In this document: positions 45,011 through 53,234 of the stretch, piece after piece
Numbering within the stretch: the stretch's first letter is position 1
Layout of the letters: the number at the start of each line of letters is the position of its first letter
DNA from: CAYTAU01 sp964442075
GTDB lineage: Bacteria; Bacteroidota; Bacteroidia; Bacteroidales; CAYTAU01
Assembly (NCBI GenBank): GCA_964442075.1
Contig: CAYTWH010000005.1
Span: 62,001-126,000, forward strand
DNA length: 64,000 nt
Direction: 5' to 3'
Notes under the pieces: model-generated
Told to the model about the DNA's origin: nothing
Seen by the model: the letters and a program-made list of their open reading frames with translations, nothing else
Databases searched by the model: none
Program-made: the position numbers and the translations under genes

Positions 45011-48000
45011 ATGAGAATACTTATATTGTTATATATCATTATTTTACTTCCTGTAATTATACTTGCACAAGTAAATAAATATGGTGTCCCAATAATTAAT
45101 AATTATAGTCCACAAACTTTTAATGCAAGTGATCAAAATTGGTCAGTTATCCAAGATCAAAGAGGGGTTATGTATTTTGGGAATAATGATGATGGACTTT
45201 TAGAATTTGACGGAATAAATTGGAGAAAAATTAAATACTCTAATAGCTCAACCGTACGTTCTCTTGCAATTGATAGCAGTGGGACTGTTTTTGTTGGAGG
45301 TGTTGGTGGTTTTGGATATATAACACCAGATGAATTCGGTGAGATGAAGTATGTTTCATTATCTGAAAGATTAGATTCAAGTGAACAACAATTCCAAAAC
45401 GTATGGAAAACATATACAACCAAATATGCTGTATATTTTTGTACTACTGTTAGTATTTTCAAATATGATTATAATAAAGTTTATAAATTTATTACACTTC
45501 CACAATCTTCTTTATTTAGCTATTATTTTAAAGGAAAATTTTATTTTGGTAATTATCAACGGGGATTAATGATGATAGACAATAAAGACACTATTGTTGT
45601 TAGAGGTGGTGATTTCTTTTATAGGAAAAACATATTCTCAATTTTACCTTATAGTGATAATGAGATTGTTATTGGCACTATGTTTAATGGCTTATTTATT
45701 TATAATCTAAATACAGGGAAAGTTTCAGATTCCAAAATACCTGAAAGTACAAATAATTATTTTAGAACAGGAAATGTATTATCTTCGGGTTCCGCATTAT
45801 CTAATGATAGATATATTTTTGGTACAACTACAAATGGAGTAATAATAGTTGACAAAAACGATTTTACTATAATAAGTAAGCTAAATACTTCTTTAGGACT
45901 TCAAAGTGATATTGTTTATTCAACTTATAATGAGCCTAATTGCCTAAGTCCTCAACCATTGTGGTTTGCAATGGATAAAGGAATTTCGAAAACTAATATT
46001 AATTCTCCATTTAATTATTTTGGTGATGAAAGTGGAATTGAAGGTTCTATTAATGATATTATCAAATTTAATGGAACATTATATGTAGCAACTGTTGCAG
46101 GAGTATATTATCTTGAATACGAGAATAATGATCCAAAATTTATTCAAATTGAAGGAATTTCTTCAGCATGGAGCTTTTTAAATTTTAAACCTAAAAGTTG
46201 TGAAAAAGAGATACTTCTTATTGGAACCAATTATGGACTCTATGAAATTTTTGACAAAAATCAAACAAGTCAAATTGAAAGGAGTATTAGTAATTTAGAG
46301 AATCCAACTCATAAATTTTACACATACATTCTTTATGCGTCTAGGTTTGATCCAGATATGTTATATATTGGGACATCAAGAGGATTTATAGGCTTAAAAT
46401 ATAAAAATGATAAAAACTGGGAAATTGAAATTGATCTAGAGGACACCTTAGGTCTGGAAATTAGAAGTATAAGAGAAAATAAAAATAAAGAAATTTGGGC
46501 ATGTTCTGCATTTGATGGGATATATAAGATTAGTTTTGATAATAATAAAGAAGCAACTATTGAACATTTTGATACATCAAATGGCTTACCAATGTTAAAA
46601 ACGAATTTCGCATGTGATTTCAAAGAGGATTTAATTTTTGCTACAGAAAAAGGATTTTATAAGTATTCTGAAATAGATGATGAATTTATAAAAGATGATA
46701 TTTTTGGGGACAAATATTGTAACGGATCTGTTGCAGTATATAGATTTATAACTGATACCCATGGAAATCACTGGCTTAGTTTATCAAACAATAATCCAAA
46801 TAAAAAAATAAGATGGGTGGAAGTAATTACACCTTATGATGATGGGAATTATAAAATTACCGATGTTCCATTTATGCCATTACCAAATTTAGCTTATGAG
46901 GTTATTTATACTGATAATGAAAATATTACATGGTTCGGTAATTCAAATGGACTTTATAGTTATGACAAACAACTTGATCGTAGTTATGAAAATAAATATT
47001 ATGCCTTAATTAGAAAGGTTACTGTTAACCAAGATTCTGTTATTTTTCATGGTACTTATTTCAATAGGAACAAAGATAGTATTGCAATAGCAAATACAAT
47101 ACAACCTGAAGAGTTAATCCCTACTTTGGAATTTAGCTTAAGAAACCCAATTTTCTATTTTGCTGCTCCGTTTTTTGAAAATGAAGAATCAACTGTTTTT
47201 AGTTATTTTCTTGATGGCTACAGTAATTCTTGGTCTAAATGGGATAAAGAGCCAAAAGCTGTTTATACAAACTTACCAGAAGGTGATTATACCTTTAAGG
47301 TAAAAGCAAAAAATATTTATGGTTATGAAAGCGAGTTGGCAGAATACAAATTTACAATACTTCCTCCTTGGTACAGAACTATTTGGGCATATATAATGTA
47401 TGTAGTAATTGGTGGTTTTTTGTTTTGGTTGTTTATTTCGATGTACACAAAAAAACTTAAACAAGATAAAATAAGACTTGAAAAAATTGTTACAGAAAGA
47501 ACAGCTGAAGTTGTTAAACAAAAAGACGAAATTGAAGAACAAAAAGACGAAATTGAAGAACAAAAAGACAAAATGGAAGAAATAAATATTGAATTAACCG
47601 ACAGTATTCAATATGCAAAAAGAATTCAGCGTGCAATTTTACCTCACGAAGATTATGTAAACGGTATATTATCAGACCATTTTATTCTTTTTAAACCAAA
47701 AGATATTGTTAGTGGTGATTTCTTCTGGTTAACAAAAATAAAAAATCTTACTATTGTTACTGCTGCCGATTGTACAGGACATGGTGTGCCCGGCGCATTC
47801 ATGAGTATGTTGGGCGTAGCGTTCTTAAACGAAATAGTGAAAAATAAATCTGTACAGAGCACGGGTCAGGTTCTTGATGCTTTAAGAGGCCATATTATTA
47901 AATCCCTACAACAAACAGGAAAAGAAGGGGAACAAAAAGACGGAATGGATATAGCAATTTGTACTATAGATGATGAAACCGACAAACTGCAATTTTCCGG

Positions 48001-48445
48001 TGCAAACAATCCCTTATATGTTATTCGTCACTCATCTTTTGGAAATAAACTAACCGTAAAAGGTGTTGAAACTGAAGTAATATTAGAACCTGTTATAGAT
48101 TTAGATGAATATAATCTGTTTGAAGTTAAAGGAGACAAAATGCCTGTATCAATACATGTTGTAATGGATTCATTTAAAAGCTTTGAAATACAATTAGAAA
48201 AAAATGATACAGTATATATATTTTCTGATGGATTTGCTGACCAGTTTGGTGGCCAAAAAGGAAAGAAATTTATGTACAAACCATTTAAAAAACTATTGCT
48301 AAGCATGCAAAATCAACCAATGGTTGAGCAAAAAGTAGTTCTTGACAAAGCTATAGAAGACTGGAAAGGGTATGAAGATCCTATATCGGGAGGTACATAC
48401 GAACAAATTGACGATATCGTTATTATTGGTATTAGAAATATTTAA
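45011..48445 (+). CDS. Propeller-sensor SpoIIE-family protein phosphatase
   Basis: 1144 aa. Signal peptide (ILILLYIIILLPVIILAQ), then two-component-regulator propeller blades about 25-690 (WSVIQDQRGVMYFGNNDDGL, SGTVFVGGVGGFGYITPDE), a Y_Y_Y domain about 700-780 (YSNSWSKWDKEPKAVYTNLP), a transmembrane helix about 788-810, a coiled coil about 815-870 with an E-E-Q-K-D-E-I repeat, and a PP2C/SpoIIE domain about 875-1143. Metal-binding acids are seen in IVSGDFFWL, AADCTGHGVPGAFMSM and FSDGFADQFGGQKGKKF. The plan is that of a one-protein sensor whose cytoplasmic output dephosphorylates a STAS antagonist. It starts a unit with pepE (19 bases later). Confidence 0.9.
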   Translation: MRILILLYIIILLPVIILAQVNKYGVPIINNYSPQTFNASDQNWSVIQDQRGVMYFGNNDDGLLEFDGINWRKIKYSNSSTVRSLAIDSSGTVFVGGVGGFGYITPDEFGEMKYVSLSERLDSSEQQFQNVWKTYTTKYAVYFCTTVSIFKYDYNKVYKFITLPQSSLFSYYFKGKFYFGNYQRGLMMIDNKDTIVVRGGDFFYRKNIFSILPYSDNEIVIGTMFNGLFIYNLNTGKVSDSKIPESTNNYFRTGNVLSSGSALSNDRYIFGTTTNGVIIVDKNDFTIISKLNTSLGLQSDIVYSTYNEPNCLSPQPLWFAMDKGISKTNINSPFNYFGDESGIEGSINDIIKFNGTLYVATVAGVYYLEYENNDPKFIQIEGISSAWSFLNFKPKSCEKEILLIGTNYGLYEIFDKNQTSQIERSISNLENPTHKFYTYILYASRFDPDMLYIGTSRGFIGLKYKNDKNWEIEIDLEDTLGLEIRSIRENKNKEIWACSAFDGIYKISFDNNKEATIEHFDTSNGLPMLKTNFACDFKEDLIFATEKGFYKYSEIDDEFIKDDIFGDKYCNGSVAVYRFITDTHGNHWLSLSNNNPNKKIRWVEVITPYDDGNYKITDVPFMPLPNLAYEVIYTDNENITWFGNSNGLYSYDKQLDRSYENKYYALIRKVTVNQDSVIFHGTYFNRNKDSIAIANTIQPEELIPTLEFSLRNPIFYFAAPFFENEESTVFSYFLDGYSNSWSKWDKEPKAVYTNLPEGDYTFKVKAKNIYGYESELAEYKFTILPPWYRTIWAYIMYVVIGGFLFWLFISMYTKKLKQDKIRLEKIVTERTAEVVKQKDEIEEQKDEIEEQKDKMEEINIELTDSIQYAKRIQRAILPHEDYVNGILSDHFILFKPKDIVSGDFFWLTKIKNLTIVTAADCTGHGVPGAFMSMLGVAFLNEIVKNKSVQSTGQVLDALRGHIIKSLQQTGKEGEQKDGMDIAICTIDDETDKLQFSGANNPLYVIRHSSFGNKLTVKGVETEVILEPVIDLDEYNLFEVKGDKMPVSIHVVMDSFKSFEIQLEKNDTVYIFSDGFADQFGGQKGKKFMYKPFKKLLLSMQNQPMVEQKVVLDKAIEDWKGYEDPISGGTYEQIDDIVIIGIRNI
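47519..47573 (+). repeat. Short tandem repeat encoding the E-E-Q-K-D coiled coil
   Basis: A 21-base unit (about GACGAAATTGAAGAACAAAA) occurs 2.5 times and encodes the heptad D-E-I-E-E-Q-K between the membrane helix and the phosphatase domain. It sets the length of the signalling helix. Confidence 0.75.
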
Positions 48446-48464
48446 CACATAATCCATAAAAAAC

Positions 48465-49172
48465 ATGAGACTATTATTAATCAGTAACTCCACTAATGCA
48501 GGAGAGGAATATTTAGATTATCCTAAATATAATATTAAAGAATTTCTTGGCGAAAACAAAGTAAAAGCCTTATTCATACCTTTTGCTGCTGTTACATTTT
48601 CTTTTGATGAATATGCCGAAAAAGTAAACAACAGGTTTAACGAGGTAGGACACGAAGTTGTAGGGATACACACATTCAACAATCCTATACAAGCAGTAAA
48701 AGATGCCGAAGCTATTGTTGTTGGTGGTGGAAATACTTTTCATCTTGTTAAAATGATGCAAGAACAAGGACTTATTGATGCAATTAGCGAAAAAGTAAAC
48801 AGCGGAACTCCTTTTATTGGATGGAGTGCAGGCTCAAACGTTGCATGTCCTACAATTTGCACAACTAACGACATGCCAATAGTACAGCCACAAAGTTTTA
48901 AGGTATTTAATTTTATCCCTTTTCAAATCAATCCTCACTATCTTGATGCTAACCCCGAAGGGCACGCTGGCGAAACTCGCGAACAAAGACTTGAAGAGTA
49001 TCTGGCAGCTAACCCCAATATGTATGTAGCAGGATTAAGAGAAGGAACAATGTTTTTATTAGAAAATAACATACTAAAACTTATTGGAGAACGCCCATGC
49101 CGTATTTTTAAACAAGGCATTAAACCATACGAATTAAGCAATAATGACGATTTTAGCTTTTTGCTTAAATAA
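48465..49172 (+). CDS. pepE: Alpha-aspartyl dipeptidase (dipeptidase E, peptidase S51)
   Basis: 235 aa, against 229 in E. coli and Salmonella. The class-I-glutamine-amidotransferase-like fold shows VVGGGNTFHLVKMMQEQG and the nucleophile S121 in IGWSAGSNVACP. D136 and H158 (INPHYLDANP) complete the triad, at the same spacing as Ser120, Asp135 and His157 of the known enzyme. It cleaves Asp-X dipeptides in the cytoplasm. It is 19 bases downstream of the phosphatase gene. Confidence 0.93.
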   Translation: MRLLLISNSTNAGEEYLDYPKYNIKEFLGENKVKALFIPFAAVTFSFDEYAEKVNNRFNEVGHEVVGIHTFNNPIQAVKDAEAIVVGGGNTFHLVKMMQEQGLIDAISEKVNSGTPFIGWSAGSNVACPTICTTNDMPIVQPQSFKVFNFIPFQINPHYLDANPEGHAGETREQRLEEYLAANPNMYVAGLREGTMFLLENNILKLIGERPCRIFKQGIKPYELSNNDDFSFLLK

Positions 49173-49222
49173 TAGTAATATAAGCCTGCCAGCTTAATAC
49201 GGTTATCAAATATAACTCTGCA

Positions 49223-50593
49223 ATGAAAACATTTATAATATCATTAATAATATTATTTGGCACACTATTATTAAATAGTCAGAAAAACTATATAATAAGA
49301 TTTCAAATTAAAGGCATGCAAAATAATGCTGCATTGCTTTATAGTGTTTATGGCGATAACACCACCATAATTGATACAGCCTACGTAACAGAAGACAAAA
49401 AAATAGCTTTTCTTTTAAACGATTCTAATCATATTGGTATGTATCGTTGTCTTTTTGGCAATAACAGATATCTGGATGTAATATTCAATAAAGAGAACAT
49501 AGATATTATAACAACATACAGTCAGCCGGGCGATAGTGCACAGGTAATTGCATCGGTAGAAAACAGATTGCTTTATAATTATTTTAAATTAAATAGAATA
49601 TATGAAATGAAATCGGAATATTTAATACCGGTAATTCGATTTTATCCTGAGCATGACGATTTTTATAAACTTGCCGACAAAGAATATAATAATCTGCAAA
49701 AAGGAAGAGATGAATATATTGATGAAATAGTTAAAAAATATCCAAATTTAATAGTTGCAAAATATCTTAAAACAAAAAAATCGCCTATTATTGATACTAA
49801 AATGCCCGACAATGAAAAGGTGAATTATCTGAAAAACCATTTTTTTGATAATGTTGATTTTAACGATACAATATTATTATATACCGATGCATATTCTACT
49901 AAAGTTATAAGTTTTTTGCAACTACATAAAGACGAGGATGCAGACAGGCATCAGGAAGAATTAAATTATATAAAAGGTGTAGATGCCTTAATGACACATA
50001 TTAGTAACAAAGATAAAGCATATAATTATATACTGGAATATCTTGTAAAAGGATTTGAAAAATTTAAGTTTGAAGAAGTTTTGGAATATATTGCAAGCAA
50101 TTATACGGCAGCTAAAACTTGCGAAAACGAAGAAAGAAAAAGCAAATTGCAACAATCTCTCGACTTTTACAAAAAAACAGCTATAGGGCAAACAGCATCC
50201 AATATTACTTTAAAAAATAAAGACGGAAAAGAAATTACAATGTCGGATATTGAAAAAGACTATACCCTTATTATATTCTGGCAAACTACATGTCCGCATT
50301 GCGAAGAGCTGTTCCCAAAAATCAAAGAATATTACGATAAAACAGATAATAGAAACTTTGAAATATATGCAGTATCAATTGATACTAACACCGAAAAGTG
50401 GAAAAAAATTATTACAGAAGGAAATCTTAACTGGATAAACGTAAACGAACCAAACGGCTGGGACAATAAGATACTTGATAATTACAATATTTACGCTACC
50501 CCAACAATGTTACTAATAGATAAAAACAGAACTATTATTGCAAAACCCATAACTATTCCCGAATTAAAACAAGCAATAAAAAATATACAGTAA
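49223..50593 (+). CDS. Secreted thioredoxin-fold (TlpA-like) protein with N-terminal DUF4369/DUF5106-like region
   Basis: 456 aa. Signal peptide about 1-19. Residues 20-120 form a beta-rich DUF4369-like domain (YIIRFQIKGMQNNAALLYSV, IGMYRCLFGNNRYLDVIFNK), residues 130-310 are helical and DUF5106-like, and residues 320-456 are a thioredoxin domain with LIIFWQTTCPHCEELFP (C357, C360) and the cis-Pro loop IYATPTMLLID. It is likely a periplasmic or surface thiol-disulfide reductase. Such proteins are abundant in Bacteroidota; the partner is unknown. Confidence 0.87.
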   Translation: MKTFIISLIILFGTLLLNSQKNYIIRFQIKGMQNNAALLYSVYGDNTTIIDTAYVTEDKKIAFLLNDSNHIGMYRCLFGNNRYLDVIFNKENIDIITTYSQPGDSAQVIASVENRLLYNYFKLNRIYEMKSEYLIPVIRFYPEHDDFYKLADKEYNNLQKGRDEYIDEIVKKYPNLIVAKYLKTKKSPIIDTKMPDNEKVNYLKNHFFDNVDFNDTILLYTDAYSTKVISFLQLHKDEDADRHQEELNYIKGVDALMTHISNKDKAYNYILEYLVKGFEKFKFEEVLEYIASNYTAAKTCENEERKSKLQQSLDFYKKTAIGQTASNITLKNKDGKEITMSDIEKDYTLIIFWQTTCPHCEELFPKIKEYYDKTDNRNFEIYAVSIDTNTEKWKKIITEGNLNWINVNEPNGWDNKILDNYNIYATPTMLLIDKNRTIIAKPITIPELKQAIKNIQ

Positions 50594-50644
50594 AATTTAT
50601 TGATATAACTTGCATATAACCAATTCATTTTGTATCTTTACAAG

Positions 50645-50998
50645 ATGAACCTCAAAAACATAACACTCAATAGACCCATCCTTGACGTTGTAGTGGGGTT
50701 TTATAAGCTAAACTTTTCAAATTTATTTCTTGCCAACCAGTCATTGAATGGGTACATTCAGTTGTTGAGTACGCCCCTTCAGTCATTGAATGGGTACATT
50801 CAGTTGTTGAGTACGCCCCTTCAGTCATTGAATGGGTACATTCAGTCGTTGAGTACGCCCCTTCAGTCATTGAATACGCCCAACCAGTCGTTGAGTATGC
50901 CCAATCAGTCATTGAATGGGCACATTCAGTCGTTGAATACGCCCAATCAGTCATTGAATGGGCATAAAATTGAATTATCAGATAACATTAAATATTAA
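50645..50998 (+). CDS. Possible small protein with a heptad-repeat tail encoded by the 21-bp array
   Basis: 117 codons from the ATG at 50645. The first 33 residues are non-repetitive (MNLKNITLNRPILDVVVGFY), then 7-residue units of the form Q-S-L-[NS]-[GT]-x-x run to near the end, one unit per 21-base repeat. Since the unit is a multiple of three, copy-number changes keep the frame. A TATCTTTA box 12 bases upstream with a TTG 20 bases before it is a near-promoter. The opposite strand is also open over the array, so coding is not proved. No relatives are recognised. Confidence 0.35.
   Translation: MNLKNITLNRPILDVVVGFYKLNFSNLFLANQSLNGYIQLLSTPLQSLNGYIQLLSTPLQSLNGYIQSLSTPLQSLNTPNQSLSMPNQSLNGHIQSLNTPNQSLNGHKIELSDNIKY
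50738..50965 (+). repeat. 21-bp tandem repeat array 1 (10 units plus a partial one)
   Basis: Ten exact-length 21-base units start at 50738 and every 21 bases to 50927, and a partial 11th starts at 50948. Two unit types alternate: one like CAGTCATTGAATGGGTACAT and one like CAGTYGTTGAGTACGCCCCT. There are no spacers. The array is clearly more GC-rich than its surroundings and lies 51 bases before the ATG at 51016. Confidence 0.95.
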
Positions 50999-51015
50999 TC
51001 CTTAAATTTTAAATT

Positions 51016-51624
51016 ATGAAAAACAGAAAAAAAGATTACATCCCAAGTGATAAGTTTGAGCTTGGAGTTTGGTTAGTAGATTTTCTTGAAGATTGTAAGA
51101 AAGGAGTAAATCATTATGGAATAAACGAGGAAGAGATTAAAGCTTTTGAGCTATTGGTAGCTATGTACCTTGCCGACCTAAAAGCAGAACAGAGCCTGAT
51201 TGACCAGAAACGCACACAGGTAAAAAAGACCGGCGACGACCGCAAAGCAGCAGTAGATTTTTCTAGAGGTATAGCACAGCATATAAAAACCAGCTCTGAC
51301 TATAACCATCAGGTGGGCGAAAAATTTAATATTATTGGTGCAGAAAGCTCGTTTAATAAAGATACTTTTAAAACTGTTCTTAAACTTACCAAAATTACCG
51401 AAGGAGTAAGAATAGAGTTTGTAAAAAGCCAAACCGAAGGTGCGCGTATCTACAGACGTGTGAAAGGACAAGAAAATTTTGAATTTATGGCATACGACCT
51501 TCACAGCCCGTATATCGATACCAAAGATATAGTTTCGCCAATGAAACTTGAATATTATGCCAAAGGCGTAATAGATGGCGAAGAAATAGGAGTGGAAAGC
51601 GATAATGCTAAGATTACTATTTAA
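51016..51624 (+). CDS. Conserved hypothetical protein of the repeat-led cassette (KDYIP start, beta-sandwich-like C-terminus)
   Basis: 202 aa, no signal peptide. The start MKNRKKDYIPSDKFELGVWL and a helical stretch to about residue 95 (with RKAAVDFSRGIAQHIKTSSD) resemble a Bacteroidota family of unknown function; the C-terminal 80 residues (TKITEGVRIEFVKSQTEGAR, IYRRVKGQENFEFMAYDLHS, YYAKGVIDGEEIGVESDNAK) look like a fibronectin-type beta sandwich. It lies 51 bases downstream of repeat array 1. Its last 54 bases are duplicated at 53052-53105 behind a second array. GC content is higher than in its neighbours. The function is not known; a role in adhesion, as a phage-tail-like part, or in binding is all conceivable. 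Confidence 0.75.
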   Translation: MKNRKKDYIPSDKFELGVWLVDFLEDCKKGVNHYGINEEEIKAFELLVAMYLADLKAEQSLIDQKRTQVKKTGDDRKAAVDFSRGIAQHIKTSSDYNHQVGEKFNIIGAESSFNKDTFKTVLKLTKITEGVRIEFVKSQTEGARIYRRVKGQENFEFMAYDLHSPYIDTKDIVSPMKLEYYAKGVIDGEEIGVESDNAKITI

Positions 51625-51695
51625 TTAGTTGATTCGTTAATTAGCAGATTAGCACATTATTTATATTTATTAATTTATTTTTAAAAACTAATCCG

Positions 51696-52640
51696 ATGAA
51701 AACAACTATACTTAGTATTACATTATTATTCTTAACTTTTATAGGTTACTCACAAGTTACACCAATAGCAGCTTGGTATTTTGATTACGCAACAGATCAA
51801 GCGAATGGTTATGTTTGGGATGATGTTGGATTCTCCGCTGGAAGTATAACTGGTGATGTTTCACCTACTGATGATAGATTTGGAAATCCCAATTCAGCGT
51901 ATTATTTTGATGGAGATGGTGATTACATAGATATTATTAACATTAGTACAATCAATACAGTAGGTATGGATTCAATGACGATTTCTTGTTGGGTTCAAAT
52001 ACCACTTGATGGAGAAGGTACATTTTTATATATGGATGCTGATGGATATACTACCAATTATATTATACTTCAAATTTTAACAAACAAACAAATCCAATTA
52101 TCAATATATGGAAGTCCAATAGCCGGTGATATTATAAATTTTAACGGAGTTAATAGTGAATGGTATAATATTACAATAACAATGTATAAAGTTTCTACAT
52201 TTATATATTATAGTCTTTATATAAATGGTGAATGGTTAGGTCAATGTGTTTCTAGTAGAGGTGTAATCGGTTTTAATTTAGAAGATGTAAAATTTGGTAG
52301 TACAACATTTAAAGGAAACCTTGATGATATAATGATGTTTGATGTAGTTTTAGATTCTGCACAAATTGATTCTATTTACAATCTGGGTAATCCAGTTTCA
52401 AGACAAGAGATAAATAATGAACAAGAAAGTATTATAATATACCCAAATCCTACAACTGGAATAGTAAATATTAGTGGAAATAATATTGAGAAAATAGAAT
52501 TAATGAATTTACAAGGAAAAATAGAAGATTGCATAATTACAGAAAACAAAATAGATTTATTTGCACAAAGCAATGGAGTATATTTTATAAGAGTAACAAC
52601 AAAAGAAAAAGTAATAATTGAAAAAATAATTAAAAATTAG
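51696..52640 (+). CDS. Secreted LamG-like (concanavalin-fold) protein with T9SS sorting domain
   Basis: 314 aa. Signal peptide (MKTTILSITLLFLTFIGYSQ), a LamG-type beta sandwich about 25-230 (NSAYYFDGDGDYIDIINIST, MTISCWVQIPLDGEG, FKGNLDDIMMFDVVLDSAQI), then a T9SS type A sorting domain from IIIYPNPTTGIVNISGNN to EKIIKN. LamG/concanavalin folds bind carbohydrate or protein ligands. It is a predicted T9SS cargo and is followed 4 bases later by the DUF4177-like gene. Confidence 0.85.
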   Translation: MKTTILSITLLFLTFIGYSQVTPIAAWYFDYATDQANGYVWDDVGFSAGSITGDVSPTDDRFGNPNSAYYFDGDGDYIDIINISTINTVGMDSMTISCWVQIPLDGEGTFLYMDADGYTTNYIILQILTNKQIQLSIYGSPIAGDIINFNGVNSEWYNITITMYKVSTFIYYSLYINGEWLGQCVSSRGVIGFNLEDVKFGSTTFKGNLDDIMMFDVVLDSAQIDSIYNLGNPVSRQEINNEQESIIIYPNPTTGIVNISGNNIEKIELMNLQGKIEDCIITENKIDLFAQSNGVYFIRVTTKEKVIIEKIIKN

Positions 52641-52644
52641 AGTT

Positions 52645-52836
52645 ATGAAGAAATATGAACAGACAATTTTGAAAATAAAATTTGATGAATTAAAGAAGGA
52701 TGAAGAAATTATAAGTAAAAGGGTTTCAATAAAAGGTGAACAGGGATATAGAGTTGTAAGTACTACTTCACATATTAATCCTAAAGCAAACGATTCCTTT
52801 CATTATCTTTATATAATAATGGAAAGAGAGAAATAA
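52645..52836 (+). CDS. Small DUF4177-like protein
   Basis: 63 aa, MKKYEQTILKIKFDELKKDE then GEQGYRVVSTTSHI and HYLYIIMEREK, matching the size and strand plan of DUF4177. It starts 4 bases after the LamG gene and is probably cotranscribed. Its stop lies 3 bases before repeat array 2; reading past the stop in the -1 frame would join it to the heptad coded by the array (N-N-T-A-S-R-S-L-S), with no sign of a slippery site strong enough to claim frameshifting. Confidence 0.7.
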   Translation: MKKYEQTILKIKFDELKKDEEIISKRVSIKGEQGYRVVSTTSHINPKANDSFHYLYIIMEREK

Positions 52837-52839
52837 CAC

Positions 52840-52983
52840 AGCAAGCCGTTCATTGTCGACAACAAGTCAGTCAGTGTCGACAGCAAGCCAGTCAGTGTCG
52901 ACAGCAAGCCGTTCATTGTCGACAACAAGTCAGTCAGTGTCGACAGCAAGCCGTTCATTGTCGACAGCAAATGATTTACTGTC
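52840..52983 (+). repeat. 21-bp tandem repeat array 2 (six units plus a degenerate one)
   Basis: Six exact 21-base units from 52840 to 52965, then a degenerate seventh to about 52983. Three unit types (like AGCAAGCCGTTCATTGTCGA, AACAAGTCAGTCAGTGTCGA and AGCAAGCCAGTCAGTGTCGA) occur in the order P Q R P Q P. There are no spacers. The plus strand encodes heptads [RQ]-S-[LV]-S-T-[TA]-S, close in pattern to array 1 although the bases differ. It lies 56 bases before the relic ATG at 53040. Confidence 0.95.
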
Positions 52984-53039
52984 TTCATATTCAGCGTCAT
53001 GTCTTTTCATTATTAATATTTAACTAAAATCTATAAATT

Positions 53040-53105
53040 ATGTCAAACAATATAGATGGCGAAGAAATAGGAGTGGAAAGCGATACTGCTAAGATTACTA
53101 TTTAG
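53040..53105 (+). pseudogene. 21-codon relic of the KDYIP-family gene (3' tail only)
   Basis: ATG at 53040, then MSNN fused in frame to IDGEEIGVESDTAKITI and a stop. Bases 53052-53105 match the end of the complete gene (51571-51624) at 52 of 54 positions, the differences being one missense change and TAG for TAA. The leader before the ATG (TAAATTATG type, AT-rich) also resembles that of the complete gene. It appears to be a second cassette copy that lost its gene body by an internal deletion. Confidence 0.8.
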
Positions 53106-53175
53106 AAAAAATTATTAATACCCGCTTAGCGGTTTAAAACTGTTTTGCGGATAAATAAATTATAAATCTAAAATT

Positions 53176-53200
53176 AAAGGAGAGTTTTCTCCTTTTTTTT
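53176..53200 (+). terminator. Intrinsic terminator after the relic cassette
   Basis: AAAGGAGA and TCTCCTTT arms, a GTTT loop and a T-run. It ends the accessory patch directly before the promoter element of the leucine-rich protein gene. Confidence 0.85.
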
Positions 53201-53202
53201 GT

Positions 53203-53210
53203 TATATTTG
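53203..53210 (+). promoter_or_regulatory. Bacteroidota -7 element (TATATTTG)
   Basis: Matches TAnnTTTG, 24 bases before the ATG at 53235 and immediately after a terminator. It overlaps an earlier in-frame TTG at 53199, so the ATG is preferred. No TTG at the -33 position; that position lies in the terminator stem. Confidence 0.45.
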
Positions 53211-53234
53211 TTAAATAAACTTTATTATTTATTG

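Noticed and set aside
50667..50954. A 95-codon minus-strand frame over array 1
   Set aside because: It is only the open complement of a repeat whose length is a multiple of three; there is no start context or promoter.
50738..52983. The two 21-bp arrays as CRISPR arrays
   Set aside because: Units are contiguous with no spacers, the period is too short, and no cas gene is present.
52809..53000. A 63-codon minus-strand frame over array 2 (L-L-S-T heptads)
   Set aside because: Also a repeat shadow; it overlaps the end of the DUF4177-like gene and has no promoter element.
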